Source of the DNA: Thalassospiraceae bacterium LMO-JJ14
GTDB lineage: Bacteria; Pseudomonadota; Alphaproteobacteria; Rhodospirillales; Casp-alpha2
Assembly (NCBI GenBank): GCA_021555105.2
Contig: CP134604.1
Location: forward strand, 310,001-374,000
Reading direction: 5' to 3'
DNA length: 64,000 nucleotides
The notes under the pieces are model-generated. The model worked only from the letters and a program-made list of their open reading frames with translations, was not told the origin of the DNA and ran no database searches. Shown piece after piece: positions 16,089 to 22,427 of the stretch. Every line of letters starts with the position of its first letter. Position 1 is the first letter of the stretch. Position numbers and translations under genes: made by a program.

Positions 16089-16120
16089 GTCACACCGCCA
16101 TCCTAAAATGGCGGTGTGAC
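16089..16120 (-). terminator. Inverted repeat between CT3 and partner D
   Basis: A perfect 13-bp inverted repeat (GTCACACCGCCAT / ATGGCGGTGTGAC) with a 6-base spacer, followed leftward by AAAAGCGC. It is the same element as at 17915-17946. It has no run of T, so it may be an attenuator, an mRNA stabiliser or a recombination landmark rather than a strong terminator. Confidence 0.6.
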
Positions 16121-16171
16121 TGAAAAGCGGCGGTTTATGGCTTAGCCTGATTGGGCTTTGTGTCGTGCCAA

Positions 16172-16345
16172 TTAAAGCGGGGATTGGTCCCAGACCCGGT
16201 TGATCTTGTAGTTGTGGGCGATGCCGGCGTCCGCCAACTCCTTCGCCCCCATCACATCGCCGAGATCACCGGATTCGAAGTCATAGTTCTCGTTCCCGTC
16301 ATGAACGACGCGACCTTTGATGTGGATTTTATTTGCTGCGGAATG
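16172..16345 (-). pseudogene. Headless, internally deleted C-terminal cassette CT3 of array 2
   Basis: It directly follows the partner C stop codon in the same frame (no start codon) and matches the C-terminus of the full-length protein: IHIKGRVVHDGNENYDFES, GDLGDVMGAKELADAGIAHN, YKINRVWDQS, then a premature PL stop. Compared with CT1 about 60 bases are missing between two GGATTGG copies, removing the FEGTVDI...NPRF part. It would be inactive if expressed; it could still donate its 5' part. Confidence 0.7.
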
Positions 16346-16918
16346 CTATTTCAGGTTCGGATCGGTGATGGCTTGATACAGGTCGCACTTCAATTCGGAT
16401 TTCTGCAATCGGTCGAGTTTTTTTGGATTGTCGCCAAATACAGCCTCGGAATAGGCGCGGTCCAGTTTGGCAATCTCGGAATCGGGGTGTGCATTGACAT
16501 AACGCTGCACAGACCAGGATGCGATCTTGGCGTTGGTTTGTCCCCAAATAAAATCAAGTGGATCTATAAGTAGAAGCAAGACCCGCCCTAACGGATCAAC
16601 GGGATTTGCCTCGTCACCATTTTCGATAAATGGCACCAACACCATATCATTTATTTCCAGATACAGCGTGTTGGACCCAGAAAAATAATTTTTCAGGGTT
16701 TCGCGATAAATTTTCGACAATTTTGGGCCGTAGACTTCATTCGGCAGTTTAACGGACTCGGTTTCGCAAAACGGTCGGTGTAACTGTACCGGCATGTAGC
16801 TTATCCAAAGAACCACGATTGCCGACAGCCCCCAAATGAACCAGCGTCTGTTCGACTTCCGGCGACGCCGCTTTTCTCCACCAGTTGCTTTATCAAATAA
16901 GTCGTTATTTTTTTCCAA
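16346..16918 (-). CDS. Array 2 partner protein C: membrane-anchored, two-cysteine protein (putative immunity protein)
   Basis: 190 residues from a TTG at 16918, chosen because AGGAG lies 6 bases upstream and no ATG is available. The order is Lys/Arg-rich N-terminus, one membrane segment (WFIWGLSAIVVLWISYMPV), RPFCETE, the conserved YRETLKNYFSGSNTLYLEI and VLVPFIENG, HPDSEIAKLDRAY, then LKCDLYQAITDPNLK. It is AT-rich compared with its phage neighbours, as expected for horizontally moving immunity genes. It follows cassette CT2. Confidence 0.6.
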   Translation of the reverse strand: MEKNNDLFDKATGGEKRRRRKSNRRWFIWGLSAIVVLWISYMPVQLHRPFCETESVKLPNEVYGPKLSKIYRETLKNYFSGSNTLYLEINDMVLVPFIENGDEANPVDPLGRVLLLLIDPLDFIWGQTNAKIASWSVQRYVNAHPDSEIAKLDRAYSEAVFGDNPKKLDRLQKSELKCDLYQAITDPNLK

Positions 16919-16980
16919 AATTCACTCCTACCTTTAACTGCTTGTTTCTATTGCCACTTATGCAAGGACCATAGGGAAAA

Positions 16981-17012
16981 TTCACACCGCCACTCGAAAG
17001 TGACGGTGTGAA
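16981..17012 (-). terminator. Inverted repeat between CT2 and partner C
   Basis: TTCACACCGCCACT / AGTGACGGTGTGAA, 14-bp arms with one mismatch and a CGAA loop. It is in the same position as the other array 2 hairpins but with a different outer sequence, so the structure rather than the exact sequence is kept. Confidence 0.6.
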
Positions 17013-17028
17013 TCTTTTCAAGCCCCAC

Positions 17029-17293
17029 TTACTTGCCCGGCACCTTGTCGAACCACTTGATGTTCGGATTCGAAAGAATATTGCCATGCGAGCCGGACGT
17101 TACATCTACAGTCCCCTCGAAGGTCTGACTCCACTTGCGAATTGTGCGGAAATTATGGGCGAGACCGGCATCGGCTAATCCCTTCGCACCCATCACATCG
17201 CCGAGATCACCGGATTCGAAGTCATAGTTCTCGTTCCCCTCATGAACGACGCGACCTTTGATGTGGACCTTGTTGTCGCAATGGGAAAGTTGG
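17029..17293 (-). pseudogene. Headless C-terminal cassette CT2 of array 2
   Basis: An open frame matching the last 85 residues of the full-length protein: CDNKVHIKGRVVHEGNENYD, GDLGDVMGAKGLADAGLAHN, RTIRKWSQTFEGTVDV, LSNPNIKW. The domain is complete, but the frame enters directly from partner B sequence in another frame and has no ATG of its own. It keeps every residue conserved among CT0-CT3, so it could restore a functional C-terminus if recombined into the full-length gene. Confidence 0.65.
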
Positions 17294-17854
17294 CTATTCC
17301 AAGCTCGGATCAACAATGCGCTTGGTGAGTTCGCAAAACCGAACATCCTTATCCAAATACGAACCCCGCTCACCGCTCCCCAATTGGGTATCCCACGTCA
17401 CATACATCTTCGATATCTCTGAATTCGGGTGTTTTTTCTTAAAATTGGAAAGAGCGTTATAAGCCACTTTCCAATGCGTCGAATCCCATGATCTGTCTGT
17501 GTCGTTGAAGACAATATCGAAGAACCGCTCTACTCTGCTATTGCGAGAATCAGACAATCCCGGATGGACGAGCGGCACCAATACACGGTCGCCGATTTCG
17601 AAAAAAGGGACGCCACTGTTTGCCAGCGCACGGGTGAGAGTTTCCCGATAGTACGTGGAGAGATGCGTCCCGTAATGTTCACCCCGCCACCCCTCATTCC
17701 CGGCGCCGCAATAGGGGTTGTAAAACGTCATGGGCATCGTTGTTACCCACCAAACGGCAATGCCCATAACGGTAAGGACGGCCAGCCTCTGTCGCCATTT
17801 GGCCCGAACTCGGCGTTTGCGTTCGTTTTCATCGTTGCTTTGGTCGTCGGTCAT
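17294..17854 (-). CDS. Array 2 partner protein B: membrane-anchored, two-cysteine protein (putative immunity protein)
   Basis: 186 residues. The order is charged N-terminus, one membrane segment (LAVLTVMGIAVWWVTTMPM), NPYCGAG, HLSTYYRETLTRALANSGVP, FFEIGDRVLVPLVHPG, HPNSEISKMY, then RFCELTKRIVDPSLE at the end. Length and motif order match partners A, C and D. It lies downstream of cassette CT1 and the hairpin at 17915-17946. Its function is inferred only from its position and membrane topology. Confidence 0.6.
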   Translation of the reverse strand: MTDDQSNDENERKRRVRAKWRQRLAVLTVMGIAVWWVTTMPMTFYNPYCGAGNEGWRGEHYGTHLSTYYRETLTRALANSGVPFFEIGDRVLVPLVHPGLSDSRNSRVERFFDIVFNDTDRSWDSTHWKVAYNALSNFKKKHPNSEISKMYVTWDTQLGSGERGSYLDKDVRFCELTKRIVDPSLE

Positions 17855-17914
17855 GCTGAAATCCTGTCCGTATCTTGTGCTTGCTTTCGCTCATGATAGG
17901 TCTAGAGCGCTTTT

Positions 17915-17946
17915 GTCACACCGCCATCCTAAAATGACGGTGTGAC
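17915..17946 (-). terminator. Inverted repeat between CT1 and partner B
   Basis: GTCACACCGCCAT / ATGACGGTGTGAC, one mismatch relative to the perfect copy at 16089-16120. The flanks (GAGCGCTTTT on one side, GAAAAGCGGCGGTTTAT on the other) are also shared with that copy, so the whole CT-hairpin junction was duplicated. Confidence 0.6.
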
Positions 17947-17960
17947 TGAAAAGCGGCGGT

Positions 17961-18233
17961 TTATCGTTTAGGACGAGCCTCCGGCAGATTGCTCCAAGTG
18001 AAGCGCGGATTGGCCAATTCCTCTCCGTTAGGTGTCTGCACGATATCGACCGTCCCTTCGAAGGATTGGTCCCAGACCCGGTTGATCTTGTAGTTGTGGG
18101 CGATGCCGGCGTCCGCCAACTCCTTCGCCCCCATCACATCGCCGAGATCACCAGGTTCGAAATCATATGTCTCCGAGCCATCTTGATCGACGCGGCCTTG
18201 ATGTGGATATTGTTGCTGCAACGGAGAGCAGAA
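17961..18233 (-). pseudogene. Headless, frameshifted C-terminal cassette CT1 of array 2
   Basis: It begins right after the partner A stop. Sequence equivalent to NIHIK is followed, after loss of one base, by GRVDQDGSETYDFEPGD, VMGAKELADAGIAHNYKI, RVWDQSFEGTVDI and ANPRFTW. It has no start codon in either frame except a TTG. The frameshift lies upstream of the conserved core, so a crossover downstream of it would still yield a working tail. Confidence 0.65.
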
Positions 18234-18740
18234 CTATTTCAGGGTCGGGTTGACGACGGCCTTAATAAGGTCGCATTTCAGCTTATCCTTTGCGGCATCA
18301 CCACGTGCATCCGGGTTGGCGCCAATTTCGGCGTCCGCAACAGCCCTGTTCAATATAGCTACCTCGGAATCGGGATGGTCGTCGGCATAAACCATTGCTG
18401 CATCTAAAGCCGTCTTATCGTTCAACGATCTAGTTAAAATATTTCCAAAATTCAGCGGAACGAGTACTCGCTCGCCCAATTGAAAATATGGAATTTCCGA
18501 ATAGGACAGGGCGTAGAGAAGCGATTTTTGATATGTGTGGGACAATCGTGAATCCAAGACGGTCACAACATCTCCATAACGATTTTCGCAGGTCGGCTGG
18601 TAAAAACGAACTGGCATGAAGAGAACCCAAAAAATTACAAAAACCAGCCCTGCCACTATTACGTTGTGCCTGACTGTAGTTCTGCGGTGGATCGCAATTT
18701 TTTTTTCTTCTGCCGATTTTTCATTTCTTGGGTAGGTCAT
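18234..18740 (-). CDS. Array 2 partner protein A: membrane-anchored, two-cysteine protein (putative immunity protein of the full-length protein)
   Basis: 168 residues from the ATG at 18740. One membrane segment (NVIVAGLVFVIFWVLFMPV) is followed by QPTCENR, LSHTYQKSLLYALSYSEIPY, FQLGERVLVPL, DHPDSEVAILNRA and LKCDLIKAVVNPTLK. It shares the juxtamembrane and C-terminal cysteines with partners B-D but is diverged elsewhere. It is the first gene after the full-length protein, the standard immunity position. It is clearly AT-rich relative to the full-length gene. Confidence 0.6.
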   Translation of the reverse strand: MTYPRNEKSAEEKKIAIHRRTTVRHNVIVAGLVFVIFWVLFMPVRFYQPTCENRYGDVVTVLDSRLSHTYQKSLLYALSYSEIPYFQLGERVLVPLNFGNILTRSLNDKTALDAAMVYADDHPDSEVAILNRAVADAEIGANPDARGDAAKDKLKCDLIKAVVNPTLK

Positions 18741-18800
18741 TGTTACTATCCTGTTATTTCTGGATTTCTTACTCTCTCGAATATGTATGGAAGGGCCGGA

Positions 18801-18844
18801 AGAAAATTTGCGCCGCCACACGCCGGAGACGGCGCAAAATTTCT
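18801..18844 (-). terminator. Inverted repeat between the full-length gene and partner A
   Basis: An imperfect inverted repeat centred on TTTGCGCCG / CGGCGCAAA, extended by AT-rich arms, lying directly after the full-length gene's stop codon. It is positionally equivalent to the other three array 2 hairpins, with a different sequence. Confidence 0.55.
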
Positions 18845-18850
18845 TGCAGA

Positions 18851-20596
18851 CTAGTAACTCCGATTTTTCGGATTTTTATCCTTCCACGTGTCCTGCCATT
18901 TGAACCGCGGATTAGTAAGAGCATTACCGTTCTTGGCGGGCGATACATCCACTGTGCCTTCGAATGTCTGACCCCACTCCCGGATTGTGGTGAATTCGTG
19001 AGCAATATCAGCATCTGAAAGACTCTTCGCGCCCATCATGTCCCCAATCCCGCCAGACTCGAAGTCGTACCGCTCGCTACCGTCGTGATCTACATTTCCT
19101 TGTATGTAAATTTTATCGCCACGACGTGTCGCCGTGAACCTAGCCTTCGATGTGAAATCCTTGCGGCCTTCCGCCAACGCGTCATCTCGCTTCGAGCGGT
19201 CAAGAGAGGCAAGATCGTCGATCGCGCCACCGGCTTTCCGCTCGACGTCCCAATAGTCATCCAGATAAGTTGTTTCACCATCCTTGAGGGACCGCAGTTT
19301 ACGGTTGTTGACCTCTTTGCCTGAGATTCCGAGGAACGTCTGCGTCTCGAACCGCTTCCGGTTTTCGGTCTCGGCGTCCCGGATAAACGGATCCTTGCGC
19401 GCTTCGTCGCGCGGGATCGTCTTCGCCGCGCCCTTGCCGTTAAGGAAATGATCCAGGTTGTCGGCGGCCTTGGTGTAGCCCTTGGCCCGGTATTCCTTCG
19501 AGAGATTGGACAGGTTGTCCTTCACCTCCTGCGGGCTGCCGGTGGCGTTGATCCATGCCGACTTGGCAACGTCGGCAGCGGCACCGCCGATGTCACCCGC
19601 CGTCTCGCCGAGCTTACCCGTCCATTCATCCGGATCGCGGTACTTGGCGCCCGGTTCCAGCATCAGGTCATCCGGCGATTTGAGATCATCCGTTTTATCC
19701 TTCGGCGCGGACGGACTCCGGGCGTCCTGAGACTCGGGCGTCTGTTGGGCGGGCGCGTCCCGCCGAGCCGGTTCCGTCACTTGATCGGCTCCTTCGGCGG
19801 CGGCAATTTGCGCCAGCAGCCGCACGTTGGCGGGCGCGATACCCTGACGGGTCTTTTCCAGCAGCTCATCGGCCTGTTGGGGGTCGTTGTCGCGGACCTG
19901 CTTGATCAGATCGCCGATCTCGTACACCGCCTTGGCACCGTCGGTGTTGATAGCGTCCGTGGTGAAGCGGTCGAAGTCGCCGATGCCACGGCGTTTCGCC
20001 AAAGCACGTGCCATGCGCCGGTTTTCCGAAACCACGTCATCGGACAGCGCGTAGGGTGGGTGTTCCGCAGGCGGCTTGTCGATAGTTGGCCCGGCCAGGC
20101 CGGAAACCAGGCTGTCCGAACGCTCTGGACCCCGGCCTGCGCCGGGGTGACGTGACGGGGTGTCGGAATGACGAGGGGCGGGCTGTGCCGCATCGGCCTT
20201 CTCAGCCGTGTTTCCGGCGAGCGTCTTGATCAACCCCCCGGCGACCTTGGCCAGCGTGCGGATGGTCTCGCCGCCCGGATTGATCTGGCCATCGACCTTC
20301 AGCCTGTTCTGTTTCTGGAACGCGCGCGTCGCCTCGCGGGTGCGCTCGCCCCAATAGCCGGTCGGGCCGTCGGTCTTTTTCAAATCCAGCGCGCCGCTGC
20401 GGCCCAGCATGGTTTCGACCTTGGCGACATCGCGGCGATCGTTCTTGCCCTGCTCACCGACCGGACGCGACAATTTCGACGCATCGCCCAGGTTCGTCAG
20501 CTCCGGTTCCGGCTTCGGTTTCGGCGGCACCCGGCCGAACGGGTCCCTGTCTTCGTTTTTCTTCAGATCGTCGCGCAGTTCAAGCGGATTATACAT
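18851..20596 (-). CDS. Full-length array 2 protein: PG-binding-like head with exchangeable C-terminal domain
   Basis: 581 residues from the ATG at 20596 (AGGAG 9 bases upstream). Residues 52-115 form a clear PG_binding_1-like domain (GYWGERTREATRAFQKQNRL, DGQINPGGET). Residues 135-310 are a low-complexity, Pro/Asp-rich and helical linker. Residues 320-480 are a charged helical region. The tail from about residue 493 (DKIYIQGNVDHDG) is repeated in CT1-CT3. Residues conserved in all variants include E-x-Y-D-F (508-512), MGAK, the His of AHE/AHN (533), R-x-W, and QTFEGTVDV. There is no signal peptide. The motif and the closing strand loosely recall the colicin M catalytic domain. Its head, cassettes and partner genes fit a polymorphic toxin; activity is unproven. 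Confidence 0.65.
   Translation of the reverse strand: MYNPLELRDDLKKNEDRDPFGRVPPKPKPEPELTNLGDASKLSRPVGEQGKNDRRDVAKVETMLGRSGALDLKKTDGPTGYWGERTREATRAFQKQNRLKVDGQINPGGETIRTLAKVAGGLIKTLAGNTAEKADAAQPAPRHSDTPSRHPGAGRGPERSDSLVSGLAGPTIDKPPAEHPPYALSDDVVSENRRMARALAKRRGIGDFDRFTTDAINTDGAKAVYEIGDLIKQVRDNDPQQADELLEKTRQGIAPANVRLLAQIAAAEGADQVTEPARRDAPAQQTPESQDARSPSAPKDKTDDLKSPDDLMLEPGAKYRDPDEWTGKLGETAGDIGGAAADVAKSAWINATGSPQEVKDNLSNLSKEYRAKGYTKAADNLDHFLNGKGAAKTIPRDEARKDPFIRDAETENRKRFETQTFLGISGKEVNNRKLRSLKDGETTYLDDYWDVERKAGGAIDDLASLDRSKRDDALAEGRKDFTSKARFTATRRGDKIYIQGNVDHDGSERYDFESGGIGDMMGAKSLSDADIAHEFTTIREWGQTFEGTVDVSPAKNGNALTNPRFKWQDTWKDKNPKNRSY
20125..20152. repeat. REP-like palindrome inside a coding region
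   Basis: A palindrome with arms CCCCGGC / GCCGGGG flanked by CTGGA and TGACG, the form of common proteobacterial intergenic REP elements. It lies in frame within the linker of the full-length array 2 protein and encodes residues near 150-160 (HPGAGRGPERS). Confidence 0.6.
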
Positions 20597-20629
20597 CGTG
20601 CAGGTCTCCTGTATTTGCATATGAAAGAA

Positions 20630-20651
20630 CCCCGCCGGTTTTTCGGCGGGG
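20630..20651 (-). terminator. Hairpin before the full-length array 2 gene
   Basis: A perfect 8-bp stem (CCCCGCCG / CGGCGGGG) with a 6-base loop, followed leftward by TTCTTTCATATG and the ribosome site. It has the same arrangement as 4130-4157, ahead of another head-domain gene. Confidence 0.55.
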
Positions 20652-20667
20652 CGCATCGGTTCAGGCA

Positions 20668-20695
20668 CAAAAAAAGGCGCCCGGATGGACGCCTT
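20668..20695 (-). terminator. Terminator in the array 2 leader (module copy 2)
   Basis: Read leftward, AAGGCGTCC / GGGCGCCTT with loop ATCC, then TTTTTTT. Stem changes relative to copy 1 (14922-14949) are compensating (AAGGCG/CGCCTT against AGGGCG/CGCCCT). Confidence 0.85.
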
Positions 20696-20757
20696 CGCGG
20701 CAATAAACATTGTTTTGGAGAAGCCCCGTCACCGGGGCCTGAAACGAAAAATCACGG

Positions 20758-20790
20758 GATGCGGACACACCTGTCCCCCGTGACTTGAAT
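20758..20790 (-). promoter_or_regulatory. Structured 5' leader hairpin (module copy 2)
   Basis: Read leftward, AGUCACGGG pairs with CCCGUGAUU (9 bp) around the invariant inner GGACA-GGUG-UGUCC stem with a 3' bulge GCAU. Relative to copy 1 a C-G pair has become A-U and a U-G pair U-A, which supports a selected RNA structure. Confidence 0.6.
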
Positions 20791-20792
20791 GC

Positions 20793-20821
20793 ACTTTAAT
20801 TTTTCAAAGGCGGGGTGTCAA
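20793..20821 (-). promoter_or_regulatory. Sigma-70-type promoter for array 2
   Basis: Read leftward: TTGACA (20821-20816), 17-base spacer, TAAAGT (20798-20793). Spacing and position relative to the leader hairpin are identical to the late promoter at 15069-15097. Confidence 0.65.
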
Positions 20822-20854
20822 TAAAAAAATCGGGCAATGAGTGTATTTTCTCTT

Positions 20855-20912
20855 CGGTCCCGCCACATTATCCCACGGCGGTCCCGCCACATCATCCCAC
20901 GGCGGTCCCGCC
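20855..20912. repeat. 24-bp tandem repeat at the tldD 3' end, possible attachment-site remnant
   Basis: Two full 24-base units (one mismatch) and a partial third. The rightmost lies in the last tldD codons and includes the stop. The duplication of a gene's 3' end exactly at the phage-chromosome border is what integration at tldD could leave; simple slippage is the alternative. Confidence 0.4.
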
Positions 20913-22328
20913 GACCGTCAGCCCGTCAATCCTGAGCGTCGGCTGGCCGACGCCGACCGGCACGCCCTGGCCGTTCTTGCCGCAGGTGCCGATACCGGGA
21001 TCCATTTCCAGATCGTTGCCGATCATGGTGACCTTGGTCAGCACATCCGGACCTGAACCGATCAGGGTCGCGCCCTTGACCGGGGTGGTCGCCTTGCCGT
21101 TTTCGATCCTGTAGGCCTCGGTACACGTAAACACGAACTTGCCGTTGGTGATGTCGACCTGGCCGCCGCCGAACGACGTCGCATACAGACCTTTGTCCAC
21201 CGAAGCGATGATCTCATCGGGGTCCTTGTCGCCGGGCAGCATATACGTGTTGGTCATGCGCGGCATCGGCATGTGGGCATAGGATTGCCGGCGGCCGTTG
21301 CCGGTTGAGCCCTCGCCCATCAGGCGCGCGTTCATGCGGTCCTGCATGTAGCCGGTGAGAATACCGTCCTCGATCAAAGTCGTGCAGTTGGACGGCGTGC
21401 CTTCGTCATCTACCGTCAGCGAGCCACGGCGGTCCTGCAACGTGCCGTCATCGACGACCGTGACACCCGGCGATGCCACGCGCTCACCCCTGAGGCCGGC
21501 AAACGCCGACGTTTTCTTGCGGTTGAAATCGCCTTCGAGCCCATGGCCGATGGCCTCGTGTAACAGGATGCCCGGCCAGCCGGCACCCAGCACGACGACC
21601 ATCTCGCCGGCCGGCGCAGGCTCGGCCTGCATGTTGACGCGCGCCTGGCGCAGTGCTTCGTCGACGGCGGGCTTCCAGGCTTCGGGCTGCATATACGTAT
21701 CGAAGTTGATCCGCCCGCCCATGCCGTGCGAGCCCATTTCCATGCGGCCATCCTTTTCAAGGATCACCTGTACATTCAGGCGCACCAGCGGACGGACATC
21801 AGCGACGCGCATGCCATCTGCGCGAATGATCTGCACCGCCTGCCACGAGCCGAGCACCGAAGCGGTAACCTGCTTGACGCTGTCATCAAGCGAACGCGCA
21901 TAAGCATCCATGTCGGCGAGCAAAGCGACCTTGTCCTCGAACGGGACCAGCGCCAGGGGATTGTCGTCGCCGTATAACGCACGGTTGGTCTGCGCCAGGG
22001 GGACGGCAGCAGCCCCCGTGTGGCCGCGCGTCACGGCCTGGACCGTGTCGGATGCGCGCAGCAAAGCCTGTTCGGACAATTCGGACGCGTGCGCATACCC
22101 CGTCGCTTCGTCGGCAACCGCCCGCAGGCCGAAGCCCTGCGCGGTATCGAAGCTGGCGCTTTTCACGCGGCCGTCATCGAACATGATGGATTCCGACTGG
22201 CGATATTCCAAAAACAGCTCCCCGTCATCGGCATGCCTGAGAGCGTCGCTTGTGATCGCTTCGGCTTTGTCGCGGCTGAGCGCGGTATCCGTAAAAAACA
22301 ATGCGTCGGTGGTCGAAAGATCGGTCAT
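20892..22328 (-). CDS. tldD: Metalloprotease TldD
   Basis: 478 residues of the TldD/PmbA family; TldD pairs with TldE (PmbA) to degrade unfolded peptides and to process microcin- or RiPP-type peptides in the cytoplasm. The zinc motif HEAIGHGLEGD is near residues 256-266. The SPGVTVVDDGTL and GTPSNCTTLIEDGILTGYM segments and the C-terminal TCGKNGQGVPVGVGQPTLR are typical. Length is normal. The 3' end is duplicated as a tandem repeat at the phage border. It is divergent from the DUF3422 gene. Confidence 0.93.
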   Translation of the reverse strand: MTDLSTTDALFFTDTALSRDKAEAITSDALRHADDGELFLEYRQSESIMFDDGRVKSASFDTAQGFGLRAVADEATGYAHASELSEQALLRASDTVQAVTRGHTGAAAVPLAQTNRALYGDDNPLALVPFEDKVALLADMDAYARSLDDSVKQVTASVLGSWQAVQIIRADGMRVADVRPLVRLNVQVILEKDGRMEMGSHGMGGRINFDTYMQPEAWKPAVDEALRQARVNMQAEPAPAGEMVVVLGAGWPGILLHEAIGHGLEGDFNRKKTSAFAGLRGERVASPGVTVVDDGTLQDRRGSLTVDDEGTPSNCTTLIEDGILTGYMQDRMNARLMGEGSTGNGRRQSYAHMPMPRMTNTYMLPGDKDPDEIIASVDKGLYATSFGGGQVDITNGKFVFTCTEAYRIENGKATTPVKGATLIGSGPDVLTKVTMIGNDLEMDPGIGTCGKNGQGVPVGVGQPTLRIDGLTVGGTAVG

Positions 22329-22427
22329 TGGCTTGCCTCTGGGTTTCCGCTATGACGTTGCAGCGTTTTAAGAGCCTTCGTGTAATATAGTGATGGCAGA
22401 ACGTGTTGACGAGGCGGAGTTCCGAAA

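Noticed and set aside
16089-17946. The GTCACACCGCC hairpins as an integron attC or IS terminal repeats
   Set aside because: No integrase or transposase, no attC-like core (no GTTRRRY), and no target duplications around the modules.
20668-20821. Module copy 2 as a small RNA gene
   Set aside because: Possible, but the layout promoter-hairpin-terminator-gene is identical to copy 1, which leads an operon, so leader function is the simpler reading.
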